Under the pieces are notes generated by a model. It was given only the letters and a program-made list of their open reading frames with translations. It had not been told where the DNA came from and did not search any database. The translations under genes and the position numbers were made by a program. From Galeruca laticollis (Eukaryota > Arthropoda > Insecta > Coleoptera > Chrysomelidae), in contig OY998179.1 in NCBI GenBank assembly GCA_963921935.1, positions 57,208,222 through 57,272,221 on the forward strand: a DNA stretch of 64,000 nucleotides, read 5' to 3'. This document shows positions 11,326 through 23,296 of the stretch, piece after piece (within the stretch, counting starts at the first letter, position 1; each line of letters begins with the position of its first letter).

Positions 11326-12900
11326 GGGGAGCCACCCGTTACAATGAGTATTCATTTGTTAATGCAAAATAACTCGAACTGTCATTTTGATGGAAAATAC
11401 GTTTTTGTTAATGTGTGAGGAAATTTAACATTGTTATCTTACGAACTCGGCAACTAAAATTAAGTATGTAACATTTTATTTACAATTAAACACGTAGATC
11501 TACATTATGGGTACGCTCACATTATTTTCTTTCTTTCTTCTTTTCTTCTTTAATCAACAATTTGGTTATTTTTTGTTCGTCCTCCTTCTTAAGACTTGAC
11601 TTATTCTCTGGAAAGCCTAAAACCGTTGTAATAGTTTGCGCTCTCTTTTTTAGTGCTTGCACCTTGTTCACATTGGGAACTGGATGTATTATGTCCAGGA
11701 GGAGATTCCATTTTTTAAATGGTTTCGGTTTCATAGCTGGTGCTTGGTCCAGCAACAACTAAAATCCAATTCACATAGTCAGGCCCCGCGATCACTGGTG
11801 GTTCAATAGACTCTCTTGGGGTAGTTGTCTAGATACCTTGGATCTGGTAAATTTCTGACAGGAAGGCGTGTCGGCTATGGCTTTTGGTTCATAAGGGATT
11901 ATTCCACATATTTAAACCCAATTATGCCATTATCAACATCAGCTGACACCCTATGCTGAGCTGAGGAGTGCACCAAACTGCAGTTTAATTATCTTTCTGG
12001 AGGGATTGTTTGTCGTGAAACTGTTGTGGGACGTATGCCTGTGTAGAAGTAGAAGAACTTTCCCTTCTGGTTTTCTGGGGGAGAAATGATCTTTCAGCCA
12101 ATATGAAAATAAATCTGAGTTAACTTCCCTGGTTTTCGTGACATTTTAACCACAGCACCTGGCAGCATTCAGTCATAAAACTCTTGCTTGAGGTTATTTC
12201 ATTCCATATTACAAAATGGCGATAAGAAGGTTCCCTCCCCATTTGCGAACGCTAAAACTGAAATAGGCTCCCCTCTTTTTACCTGAGGTAACCGATGTAA
12301 CATTTTTTCGAATCTTTAACAGCAATCAGTTCAGCTGTAAACCAGTTTCATCCATATTGAAAATGTTCCATGGTTTTTTAATTTTTTAATTAGGCTGTGC
12401 TCTTGCAATACTTTATCAAACAGATTAAAATAGTCATAAACAATTTTTTATTTAATCTTTTTAACTATGACCTTAGATACTTCTTCGGCCTGGCGAATAA
12501 AAAGTTCGGGATTAGTTGCCAGAAACGATGTTAACCACTGTTTGGTTTCATTGTTGAAATTATGCTTCAACTTTAAACTTTCTGCTAAATTATAGGCCAT
12601 AGAACATACCGAATCTCTGGCAGGAGTGAACCCACGCGATTGTAGGTTTTTTATATACCTGCAATTTTGTTTTCCATTTTCAGTGCCTAATATTGAACAT
12701 TTTCCCATTCTCCCGTCGAACCTTTCCTGAAATTTTTAGATTTAAGTCGTTTCTTCAGAGAAATTTCTGGTATTCGAAAAGCCTTAGCGGCAGCAATAAC
12801 GCCCATTTCCTTTTGTTAAATTGCTTAAACAGCATTGTTTAACCCTTCTTCGGACCATTCTCCTCGGCCTGAGGTCCCTTAACTCAAATATTTAGTGATT
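11326..12900 (-). pseudogene. pogo-like transposase relic (pogo copy 1)
   Basis: Read from right to left, an N-terminal psq-type helix-turn-helix is recognisable near 12880-12740 (GVIAAAKAFRIPEISLKKRL). It is followed by a CENP-B-type second helix-turn-helix (12708-12448, with SRGFTPARDSVCSMAYNLAE and LATNPELFIRQAEEVS). NMDETGLQL near 12335-12360, frameshifted, carries the first catalytic Asp of the DDE domain. The far C-terminus (11758-11522) is a basic tail with HPVPNVNKVQALKKRA. A candidate left terminal repeat, GGGGAGCCACCCG, begins at 11326 after TA, but no right partner was found. The transposase would act at TA sites; many stops show it is dead. Confidence 0.7.
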
Positions 12901-13740
12901 ATTTTCCTGCAACAGAAAAAAAATCATTAGAATTATTTCCTTTTAATTTTTAAAATAAATATTTTATATAATTAGTAAAATAAAATATGTTCCATCTAAC
13001 TCTTGATTTTTGGTGATCCATCTACCCCAAATCGAACTGGTTCAACTAGACCAACTGTCAGGAATAGATGGACCGGCTTGTCAGTCAAGTAAATGAGGCT
13101 ATTTGTACGCCATTTTAGGTTAGTTTTCTTCTCTACGACACCCTTAAGCTGTAAAACGAATATTACGATAATCTCTATAACTAACAACACAAGTTTGAAA
13201 GCAAATGAAAGGTAACATATTTTTCAACCTACCTGAATACACAATCATTATTTTAATAAAAACTTAATAACTCAGATCAGTATAAACTGGCATACAACTT
13301 CGTTAGATACCGACTGCAGCGCTTTGGTAGCAGATTTCGGAACTATTTCACTGGTATGTCTATCCCGGTGGTGCATTTATCCCTGAGTTACTCTATTGGA
13401 ACATTTAAATAAATAATTAAAAATAATTTTTAAGACATTATTGTAGAAAACAAATGGCATCCAACTTAATAAGTGTCTTTTTTCAATACGAAAACGGTGA
13501 TATGATAATAATAAATATTTAAAAAACATTACTTCGACTTTTCATTTTTTGTTAGCTTAAATAAATGATAATAGACAAAATATATCAATTTTTCAAATTT
13601 TTAGAACGTGGCATATAAAAAAAGACGTCACGGTGCAGGTTTTGTTGTCTTCAATTAAGATGCGGGTTTCTGGTTTCCAAGTTTCTAGTTTCTAATACCA
13701 GCTCTGTACCTTGTTATGAATATCTCATTTTGTATATGAC
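12901..13740. other. Spacer, no gene recognised
   Basis: No motif could be assigned between the pogo relic and the MULE transposase. The right end of the pogo element and the C-terminal end of the MULE element presumably lie here, but I could not pair their repeats. Confidence 0.4.
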
Positions 13741-13749
13741 CTAGTAACT

Positions 13750-14900
13750 TGTGGACTGTTGGATGGTGAAAGTGTAACGATTTTTGAAACGCTTTGCGCC
13801 ACGTCTCTACCGAATTATTGGTTTTTGGAAGATCTTATAATACTCGATCATAAACATTCCATAACTTAATTTGATATTGGGTAGAACTTGAAGTATTTTT
13901 CTGCCCACGTAAGTTTCTTCCCAGTACGCTACAATTGAAGCAAGCTCTTGTGGAAAGTCTTCTTGAATAATTTTAAGTGCGAATTGCACGTCTCTCGAAG
14001 GCAAAAAACTTAATGTCAATGGCATTTATACCCTCTCTTTCTTTGTAAAGGTTTGTTAACTCATTCGTTGTATGTTTCGCCACAGGTTCAGCGATAGATG
14101 AGAATGATGTCCTACTAGCTCTACATCAGGAAACACTTTCTTGATAATCGACGAATTCTCAAAGTAGGTCAGAATGCTTAGAGGTTTTAAAGCTGGTTCG
14201 ATTTCTAAAAGTTTTTGGATTACCCGACAATAAGTGTCTTGCTTTTTATCTTCACGTAAAGCATAAACCACTGGTAGAGCTTTGTTGTCTATTAGAGCAT
14301 TTATGGTCTAGAGCTGTAGAAAACATTGTGGTGCAACCTTAAATGTTCCATCTTCAGCCCAGTTTTTGAATTTAACAAAAATTTGCAGGTTAGCATGAGT
14401 TCCAAAGATCAAAATCCTCCTTTTCCAATTAAATCCTGAGTCATAGAGACGAAATATGTCGCCACTATTAATAGTTCGATATTTATCCATGATAACCACA
14501 TTTTGTGCATGATTCACCTTCTGGGCCCCTTTACCGATTGAGGCACTATAAGATGGCATTAAACCCATATCTTCTACATTAAGGTCAGCGACAGCACTTC
14601 CAACTAGATTTCTTAGCCTAATTTCGACATTTGTTTTGGACTTTCGCTTAATAGAATTTTTAAAAGCATCAATTTTCTGTTGCGATGGGTTTGGAGTATG
14701 ATTATGGGAAGTGGTGGTATTTTTGATACCCGTCGCATCTTCGGAAATAGCTCTTCCCTTGCATCCCGATCTTGAACAGCGCCAATTAGTTGATCCTGAG
14801 AAGGATTTATCTCTTCTGTATCGGTCCCCTCGTAGTGGAGATTCGATTTACCCTTTTGAGATAAACTTTTGGCAAAACTATTTTCCCATCACAACGACAT
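13750..14900 (-). pseudogene. MULE transposase with N-terminal FLYWCH zinc finger
   Basis: The minus strand near 14850-14700 encodes a FLYWCH-type finger: LHYEG, WRCSRSGCKGRAI and SHNHTPN supply the paired Cys and His ligands. A basic linker and GLMPSYSASI follow. The MULE domain begins near 14370 with FKNWAEDGTFKVAPQCFLQL, where DGTFK holds a catalytic Asp. It continues with VYALREDKKQDTY, ILTYFENS, VELVGHHSHLSLNLWRNIQ (14271-14056) and AYWEETYVGR (14025-13807). This order is standard for insect Mutator-like transposases. Frameshifts separate three blocks, so it is inactive. Terminal repeats were not identified. Confidence 0.78.
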
Positions 14901-15084
14901 TTTTCAAGATTGAGAAAAAAACTCGACCGGTTTTGTGTCCAAAAAGAAGAAATCATATTTCCTAATCATAAGGATAGTAAAATTATCTATTAAAAAAGAT
15001 ATTTCTCCTTCCCCATCTTGATTAGAAAAAGCTTCGGTTTTGAAGGAAAAATTTACCCTTAGTGGGGTATTTATAATACCGCCG

Positions 15085-15270
15085 GTGTAATTGTCGCTGT
15101 TATTTCCATATACCGTTCTTTTGTCGCTATTTTCATATATCGCTCTGATTATTGTCGCTTCTTTGATATGTCACTCTTTTGAATGTCGCTTTTTTGATAT
15201 ATCCCTTTCCTGAGAAACGCGGTTTCAATATGTCGCTCTCTAAATATGTCGCGTTTAAAATATCGCTCTT
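15085..15270. repeat. Degenerate tandem repeat around TGTCGCT
   Basis: The motif TGTCGCT with T-rich and ATAT-containing spacers recurs about nine times at roughly 20-25 bp spacing (for example ATTGTCGCT, ATATGTCGCTCTC, ATATGTCGCG). It lies about 200 bp beyond the FLYWCH end of the MULE gene and could be a subterminal binding-site array of that element, but no matching array was seen on the other side. Confidence 0.6.
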
Positions 15271-15985
15271 TTTAACCGGAGCCCACCTCAAATGGGTGCA
15301 ACTGGCATAGTTATTATTGAATATATGTCTTTACGCGACAGCTTTACAAACTATAATATTTTCTAGTTATTGCTATAATTTAACTTCTAAATAGAACTAG
15401 AATTAATCGAAATTATTATTTTTTATCTAACTAATCGTCAATATCTTGAACTAACTGCGAAAACTGCCTTTTAAAAATATATTTCCCCAATGAAACTCAC
15501 AAGAAAAGCATGTAAAAGTACGTCACCATTGCTAAATCAAGATCTGGCATCAACTCTATAAAGTTTCGAACCCTCTTGTCCTCAACCGCTTAGTTCCAAA
15601 TGAGAGAAAATCTCGCTACGTACTGGAAATCAATCTATCTCTAAAAATATTCCGTCTTTGGAAGGAAATCCGTCAAACTGGACCAGCTCTAAAAGCCCTA
15701 AAAGTTAAAGAAAAATCACATAACAAAAATTAAAAATGAGCTGACTACACAAGTTACTCCTATACCTTGATTTCTTGAGGGCTGTAGATTAAACTTTCAA
15801 ATTTGTTGGGTATCGATCGTGGCACACCGAGGGGCACCATAAAATGACCAGACTATAAGGCTTCAAAATTATGGAAAGTTGCCTCTGAGCCGCTGTATCA
15901 TAATGCACTTAAAAAGGTAGTATCTCCTCCCCAAAACTTCCACCACACCAAAGAAATGACTCCAATACTCAATAGAAAACACAGT
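15271..15985. other. No gene recognised
   Basis: Sequence here has no recognised motif. It is the left flank of a pogo insertion; its continuation on the right starts at 18494. Confidence 0.4.
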
Positions 15986-15987
15986 TA

Positions 15988-18491
15988 GGGGAAAGAGGGG
16001 GAATGGCGGCCGCCTAAGCATTTTTTTTTGTTTCTGCCGTTATATCTGCTCAGATTTTTAAAATATTACAGTAAATAAAACTTCAAACCTTACTACTTCA
16101 AAGTGTATTTACTGAAAATAATCAAACAAAATTTTTAAAAAATACGAACGTTTTTTCAGAATATTGCGGGTGGCTATAATTACCCACGGTTAAGAGGTAA
16201 TAGTGACCAATGCCAGTATTACCCCCATTTTACTGACAAAAATCGCAGATATATATTTATTCCTCAAAACTAGTTCGGTCTTCATGTGCCCAAAGACTAC
16301 AAATACTACACTTGATCCACAGTTCTTTATTCTTACCGAATTCGCCACAAATTGCACAAATACCCTCTTTAACGTCGATGTCGCGATCATCTTCTTCTTC
16401 AGATGAAATATTTTCTGTGATCATCTGGGTGTTTAAGCATTTTCTTTTGGGTATTATTCGAGGAGTAGGACTGGGTTTTGAAGGAGTTGATTTTTCCACA
16501 CCTATTTTTCGTTTTGTTCCTTTATCAACTTTAAGTCTAATTTGTTCCTCCTTTTTCCGCTGCTTTTCTTCTAACATTGACTTCATTGGAGTTGACGTCA
16601 TTATTTCTGAATGTTTCTCACCACTGCTATTATGGTTGGATCTTTTATTTCCAACTGAGTTGTCCTTCGAGCATCCTGGTATTGGAATTATGTCAACAAA
16701 CGATAAGTCATGCTTTTTATCAGGTGTCGTATTTTCTGGATTTTCCGTAACTTCCTTATTATTATTTTCCTTATCTAGTTCGATTACCCCCTTCTCTTGA
16801 TTTTGTTTTTTTCCATACAGTTCTTGTATAAATAATCCACCTGGAGCAAAGTCTTCATCGGTAAAAGTTTCTGGTTTGCATGGAAATATTCCTGTATTCT
16901 CAAATCCTTTAATGGCTTAAATTGGTGTGGCTACGCGACCATATGCATTTTAAAATATTTCAGCTATTTCGGACGTTGTGATACGTTCATGAGGATGACT
17001 CCTTAGATATAATTTGCACATTCAATGTTATATGCTGATTTAAAGGATGAGGAAAATGCCACATCCAGCGGTTGAAATCGATGTGACGTGTCCGGAGGTA
17101 TTGTTAACACTACAATTCCTCTTTCTTTACAGAAATTGTACCTCTCCAATGTACAGTGGCTACTGTGGTTGTCGACAATTAGCAAAACTGGATCTTCCTT
17201 TGATGGTTTTACTACATCGTAAAAATGGTGGAGCCATTCTAGAAATATGATTTCATTTATCCAACCATTGTCGGAGCAGCAGTAAATTGCACTTGGTGGC
17301 CCATTTTTCTTTAATTCAGATTTCATCATTTTGCGCGAAGAAATAAATAAGGGTGGAATATGTGTTCCTGAAGCATTTAAGCAGCACATAATTGTTGTTG
17401 TTTGGCTTCTTTCTGCGCTTGTCATGAAGCCGTTTCTCTTTTGTCTTTTTTCAGCAAGTATTCTTCCAGGGTTTTGGACAGTTACATATTATATATTATG
17501 TATTTTGGATGCTGAAAATTTATACTTATCCAGAAGAGACTTTAAATTAGAGAAAAATAAGTCTACTTCAGTTTTGTTAAACGCAGATATGCGGTTAATA
17601 CTTGTCACTTCCGGTTTTCTTAATCGAATAGTTGGATTCCTTTTTAAAAAGCCGGTCAGCCAATCTGTTCCTGCAGTTTCTTTTTCTTTGGAAAATGGAT
17701 GAGGTAATTGTTTTTATTTGGCGTATTTATATGCACATTTTTTAATCTCTGTGGGAGTTATCCCTTAAAAATGTTTTGCCAAATTTATTACTTGCTTTGC
17801 TAAAACTTTTTCTTCTTGTTTTGAAAATACCGAATTTCCACCTAAAGAAGCCTCTGATGTGTGATTTTGCTTTATTCGTATTTGAAGTATAGATCTAGGA
17901 ATAGCAAAACTTCTTGCGACTTCACGGACGCTTCTGTCATTATTTATTGCATTTATTGCTTCAGTAAGTTGTTGAGCAGTCCATCCTGCTTTGTCGCTTT
18001 TTCTCTTGTAAACTCGAGGCATCTGAATTTATGAAGAAACACCCTGTATTGTTTATAAAAAAATGGGGTAATAGTGGCCGGCCAACATTACCCCTACACA
18101 CGAGGCCATTATAACCCCAAAATACACATTTATGTTCAAAAACTCACAGTAATTAATCTCTTAAATCAAAACAAAAATTTGTTATGCAGGCTTAAACTAC
18201 ATTAAAATTGCAAGATTTCGGTACGAATTATGTAGTTAAATAAGTTTAAGTTGAATTGAGTGCTTTTACATACCTTTAAAAATCGGACAATGAAGCATGA
18301 ATATCAACTAAAACTGACATTGCCAAAAATTTCTTTTTTACCGGCTGAACTTCTTCGTTGCTAAAGTACAGTTTGAACGACACAGATATAGATGGCGTAA
18401 TAGGTATTAAAAGTGAAATAATAATAGGCCAGTAACTGTTATATTTGATGGCTATTATTACCCCACTGGCCACTATTCCCCTCCTTTCCCC
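15988..18491 (-). mobile_element. pogo-like DNA transposon with both ends (pogo copy 2)
   Basis: Terminal inverted repeats are visible: GGGGAAAGAGGGGGAATGG at 15988 and the complement of GGGGAAAGGAGGGGAATAG ending at 18491. TA dinucleotides sit directly outside (15986-15987 and 18492-18493), the target duplication expected for pogo/Tc1/mariner elements. The 2.5-kb length is normal for insect pogo elements. One decayed transposase runs on the minus strand. Confidence 0.82.
16190..18022 (-). pseudogene. pogo transposase, catalytic block 1 lost, C-terminal zinc finger
   Basis: The N-terminal psq helix-turn-helix starts at Met 18022 (MPRVYKRKSDKAGWTAQQL, then VREVARSFAIPRS). Near 17680-17580 is TDWLTGFLKRNPTIRLRKPE, the CENP-B-like block. 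The DDE block runs from about 17500 to 17003: TVQNPGR, SAERSQTTT, then VDNHSSH (second Asp) and PPDTSHRFQPLDV (third Asp). The first catalytic motif, normally MDETG just before TVQNPG, is replaced by a stop-containing remnant. The C-terminal part (16601-16257) is basic and ends in CAICGEFGKNKELWIKCSIC, a PHD-like Cys/His finger common in insect pogo proteins. Confidence 0.8.
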
Positions 18492-18493
18492 TA

Positions 18494-19697
18494 CTAGATG
18501 GAGTTGAAAGATAAATCCACACTTAGGCGATAAAAATTAAACTCTCAATGCCAAGAGTTGAACAACTAGAATTCTCATGGAAAAAGGAATGAGTTCGTAG
18601 CTGGCTAAAATCAACATCTCGACTTTTGACAAGGAACAATATCGCTCATGCGTTACCTTCAAAGCAAAAGCATACTTAAATTCAAGACTACTACTTCAGC
18701 AACCAGTAATACCTTCTTGTAAATGGCATTAATTAGATATCGGTCTGTATGTGACAATATTCCTACAATAACTATCCCCATCGAGCCTACAAGGTAAATA
18801 AGGGATATAAATATAAGTAATGGTCGTAACGACAAATGGACCTGTTACAATTTCTTTGAAATATTCGCAAAAAACTGAACACCTTTTTCTCGTTTATATT
18901 TGTTTATAGCATTTACAATTTTTTATGTGCTAAAAACGGTTCCAATACAGTTTTCTAGATATCATTCCGGGTAGAATGAGCTATTGCACTTATTTTTACG
19001 AGCTTTAACTATATTTTCCACCGTTCTCAAGTTGAGAACTAGACTAATGTCAGTATGTCATATCGTGTTGTTCTATAAATTAATCGAAGAAAACATGATC
19101 AGTTACTATAGAGTCCGTGAATATAGTGAATATTATACGAGATGTGAGCTAATTTTTGTAACCTCTATGATGACTACTGCATTATGTTTACGAATACCGA
19201 CACTGAATACTTTACATTTGCATATTAAAAAATTTATGTCGGCTATCCAATTTATGTTCCAGTAACTTAACGATATGTTCATATATGTATATACTGAATT
19301 ATGAAAATCTATAATATTGGTTTCATATAATATATAAATGTTGTATACGTATGAAATTCAAGGTATACTTCTTTCAGTATCAAATTACTAAGAAAAATAC
19401 TAACAGTTCCATATTTGAATCATAGTTATCAATGTTTCGAGACAAACAAAAAAATTGAGTTGTGACATACTATATTATATTTTTTGTGAAGGGGTCCAAA
19501 ATATCCTACTCTTTTTATCGTTCCATTTATATTTCGATGTAGTACAAAAATTTTCTATAAAAGTATTCTATCAATCAATTTTATATGAATTATTGTTTTT
19601 TCCTATGAAGTTAACGTGCGCTTGAGCTTAGAGCAATAGTAATACTAATTTTGTGGCGGTCACGCTACCGCTATTATTGTACAATGGCCGTCAAATA
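18494..19697. other. No gene recognised
   Basis: AT-rich DNA without assignable features. The longest frame (18984-19265, + strand) has no family features known to me. Confidence 0.4.
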
Positions 19698-20345
19698 TGG
19701 GAGAGCGCCTACCAAAGTAACTTAGCATCTGACGTGGAATGATTTTTCAGATAGCGCAGATCTAAGTGAAGTGGCAGTGGCGTAAAACATATTTTCCTCA
19801 AAGGACGAAGATTTGTTAGCGATTGTGAACTTGATCAATATTACTCAAAATCATCCAAAGCATCGTTATTGGGTATACCACTTTTGGGGTATACCCAATT
19901 TCGTGTTTTATGGAACAAATTTCGTGTTTTATGGAACTAAATATGTATCCAGAAAAATGTCAATCATTCTATGGGATAAAAAATGGAACATTTGAGGTAA
20001 TAGTCCGAAAAGTTAAGCCAATCATTTAAAAATAGGTTAGTCTAGTATATTTCTGTACGAATAATCGAAACAAAACGTATATTGAAATCTTGATCGTCTT
20101 CATTTTTGCAAAATTCGCGTAGCGTACTAGTAGCACGTGGCAAAAAGTAGAACAAGTTCTACTTTTGAAGCAGTGACGTGGCGTGCTGCAACAAACAAAT
20201 CGCACGTTTCTGACAGCGCTATTTCAGTGTACGCCGTTTCACTGTTTACCGTGGTTTCAAATCTAAGTAACATGCATGTGGCGTGTTACATGCCAGATCA
20301 CATGCCACGTAAGATGCTACGTTAGTTTGCTGACCGCTCTCCCTA
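19698..20345. mobile_element. Unclassified TIR element
   Basis: An inverted repeat of about 38 bp pairs GGGAGAGCGCC at 19699 with GACCGCTCTCCC ending near 20343, extending inward through TAGCATCT and ACGTGG with about 80 percent identity. There is no clear target duplication and no transposase. The interior repeats ACGTGGC several times and includes a short hairpin, GGGTATACC at 19869 against GGTATACCC. Family unknown. Confidence 0.5.
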
Positions 20346-20860
20346 AGTACGTAAACATATTTTTTCATTCATTGAATAAATCACAGCTCTGGAATAAGTA
20401 CAGTGGCTTGAAATTCGTACATCCATGTATCAATCATTCAAAATGTGTCCAGTGACAGAAAGAAAATGTCTGAAAACTTCATTGAAGTATAGGAAAGTGG
20501 AAATTTACAGTTTCTTTCGTCTAATTAAGCTTTACCGAATTCAATGAACTGTTTAGTTATGATATACATACCACATCTATTATTTAGTTCGAGGGAAGTC
20601 ATATTCTGAGACAGTTAAGCATATGATCGTCAATATAAAGTTTTCCTAAACTGTGTCAACTAAGATCATCATCTTTTTACCTAGTTAATTAGAAGCTCAA
20701 ATGATTTGCTATTTTCTAGTTTGTAAACAGAAGCTGACATCATGTGAAGATTTCTCCTTTCATTCACAAATTAGGCTTTTTGTCTCCTTCCTAGCTCAAT
20801 TTTCTTTTACTGTGTATTCATTGAATCACACATCACCAGGTGAAGTGGTAGCGTCTTACA
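20346..20860. other. No gene recognised
   Basis: Short spacer to the left of the long-TIR mariner-like element. No features were assignable. Confidence 0.4.
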
Positions 20861-20862
20861 TA

Positions 20863-23294
20863 CAGGGTGCGCCATTAGTGTGACAAAGTTCAGTATATCC
20901 GTTATTATAGAAGATATGGAATAAAGTGACATACGAAAATTGTAGACATCTGTAAACTTCACATTTCAAAATTATTTTCATTTGTACTGGGTGTTCCCTA
21001 TCACCAGGGTGAAACAAACATACCTTTTTTCAAATGAGACACCCTATATATTATTTTAGATTCAGATTGGGCTTAGCTCCCCCATACTTACAAAGTAGGG
21101 TTTCATATAAGTGTATAGGGTATTTCAGAAGGTATGCCCAATTGGACGTAAAAATCATTGTGAGTTCAACGCCTTGTATAGTTCAAACGAAACAATTTGA
21201 CATCAATATTTTGCAGCCATAACATTTTGATATATGTCTAGTTTCATGATATAGTACCATCTTTTGGATATTACAACATCTGAATACAGGGCGAGCCAAG
21301 AGTCTAACACATAATTTTCTCGATCTTTTCAAATGAATCACCCTGTATTTCATTTCAAAAAATGAAAATACTCCTTATAAACTTCCATTTTCATCACGCA
21401 TTCCCTGTACCTAAAATCATTAATTTCTGAGATATTGTCAATTTAATAACAAAAAATTTTTTAAAAATCATTTAATTGTAACAAGTTAGCTATGGAATAA
21501 TGACAAGTATTGATTAGTAGCATGCCATTCAACAAACTTTTGAAATTGTGTGAAGACTCATGTACTTGTATTTGAAATGAGCTTTCCTGTTGAAGAATTA
21601 ACAGACATGGTTTGGGTATTGGGAGAATGTAGTAGGAATTGTTTAATATCAATAAGAATTTACCAAGAGCGGAAACAACCCACAAAAAGAACGTTGGAAA
21701 GGTTGATGGATCGTTTTAATCGTACAGGTTCAGTACTTCATGAAAAAAATGAAAGGACAAAAACTGCAGTTACTGAGAAAAATGAATTTAATTGTATGCT
21801 GGTAGTTGCGGACAATCCTTATGTATACCCGTGAAATTTCGCACCCACAGGATATCATTGTAATGTCCGTCCGAAGAATACTGCATAAAAACAAGATACA
21901 TCCATACCTCATTTAGTTGCAGGGTTACTCGACGATCACTTTCGTGAAGAGTTCCTTTTTGCGAGTAAGTTCAACAACAAATACATAATCAGATCTATTT
22001 CTTCGATTTTGTCCATTTTGGAGATGAAGCAACGTTTCATAAGAATGGTACCATGAATAGATATAATTTCCATTACTACTCCACAAAGAATCCCTATCCC
22101 TATTAACTCAATGTCAAACTAGGTGGTTTCTGAATGTTTGAGGTGGTATAATTGGAGACCACGTAATTTGTCGATGGAAGAGTGAATTGTCTAGTTTATT
22201 TAGACTTTCTAGAGAAACACTTACCATTACTGTTGGAAAATATTCCGCTAAACATCTGGCAAATAATGTGGATTATATACGATGGAGATCCGGTACATCA
22301 GACTGCTTCAATTCACAATCATCCTACCTATCCTGTCAGATAGGTAGGAAGAGAAGAACCCATTGCATGTTCACCTCGATCACCAGACTAAACTAAACTA
22401 AAATTGACTTTTTCATGTGGGGTTATGTAAACAACGTATTCACCAAATACCGCCAACTACAAAGAACGATATAAAGGAAAGAATTCGAGAAGTATTTCAG
22501 AGTATTAATGTAGAAATGTCGATCTTTTGAAAATCGACTGCAATGTTATATTGACGTTTTGGGTGGTCATTTCGAACATTTGGTATATAATCAATTATCA
22601 ATTTACAGTTCACTTTGACTGATGTTTTGTTATTTTTGTAAAAGAATTTGTCTTGCTGTCCTTTTTCTATATCTTACTTCTTTCAATACATTATTTTTTC
22701 AACTCTTTGTTATTAAATTGACAATATCTCAGAAATTAATGATTTCAGGTATATGGAATGCCTGATAAAAATGAAGGTTTATAAGGTGTATTTTCACTTT
22801 TTGAAATGAAATACAGGATGATTCATTTGAAAAAATCAAGAAAATCATGTGTTCGACTCTTGGCTCGCCCTGTATTCAGATGTTGTAATATCCAAAAAAT
22901 GTCACTGTGTCATAAAACTAGACCAATATCAAAATGTTATGGCTGCAAAATATTGATGTCAAATTGTTTCGTTTGAACTATACAAGGCGTTGAACTCAAT
23001 GATTATTACGTTCAATTGGGCATAACTTCTGAAATACCCTGTATCCTTATATGAAACCCTACTTTGTAAGTATGGGGAAGGTAAGCCCAATCTGAATCTG
23101 AAATAATATATAGGGTGTCTCATTTAAAAAAATGTATGTTTGTTTCATCCTGGTGATACGGAACACCTAGTACAAATGAAAATAATTTTGAAATGTGAAG
23201 TTCACAGATGTCTACAATTTCCGTATATGACTTTATTCCATATCTTCTATAATAATGGATATATCGAACTTTGTCACACTAATGGCGCGCCCTG
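20863..23294 (+). mobile_element. mariner-like element with very long terminal inverted repeats
   Basis: Arms 20863-21451 and 22707-23294 are inverted copies of each other over about 590 bp with scattered mismatches and small indels. The outer end reads CAGGGTGCGCCATTAGTGTG, with TA directly outside at 20861-20862 and 23295-23296. Within each arm the end motif (CAGGGTG or close variants) recurs several times in both orientations. The 1.25-kb centre encodes a decayed transposase on the + strand. TA duplication and protein motifs place it in the Tc1/mariner superfamily. Confidence 0.85.
21550..22580 (+). pseudogene. mariner-type transposase, decayed
   Basis: The start is readable to about codon 90 (MSFPVEELTDMVWVLGECSR, RIYQERKQPTKRTLERL, FNRTGSVL). 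This is the helix-turn-helix region seen in insect proteins annotated DUF4817. Later blocks in shifting frames include VRRILHKNKIHPY near 21865-21905, a TRLN-(stop)-TKIDFFMWGYVNNV block near 22385-22435 (the usual DFFLWG region) and a C-terminal YIDVLGGHFEHL block near 22550. The catalytic DDE residues are not clearly preserved. It lies exactly between the two long inverted arms. Confidence 0.7.
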
Positions 23295-23296
23295 TA

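Noticed and set aside
16312..16800. 162-codon + strand frame with a Ser-rich, hydrophobic product
   Set aside because: It is antisense to the basic C-terminal region and zinc finger of pogo copy 2, which has clear family motifs.
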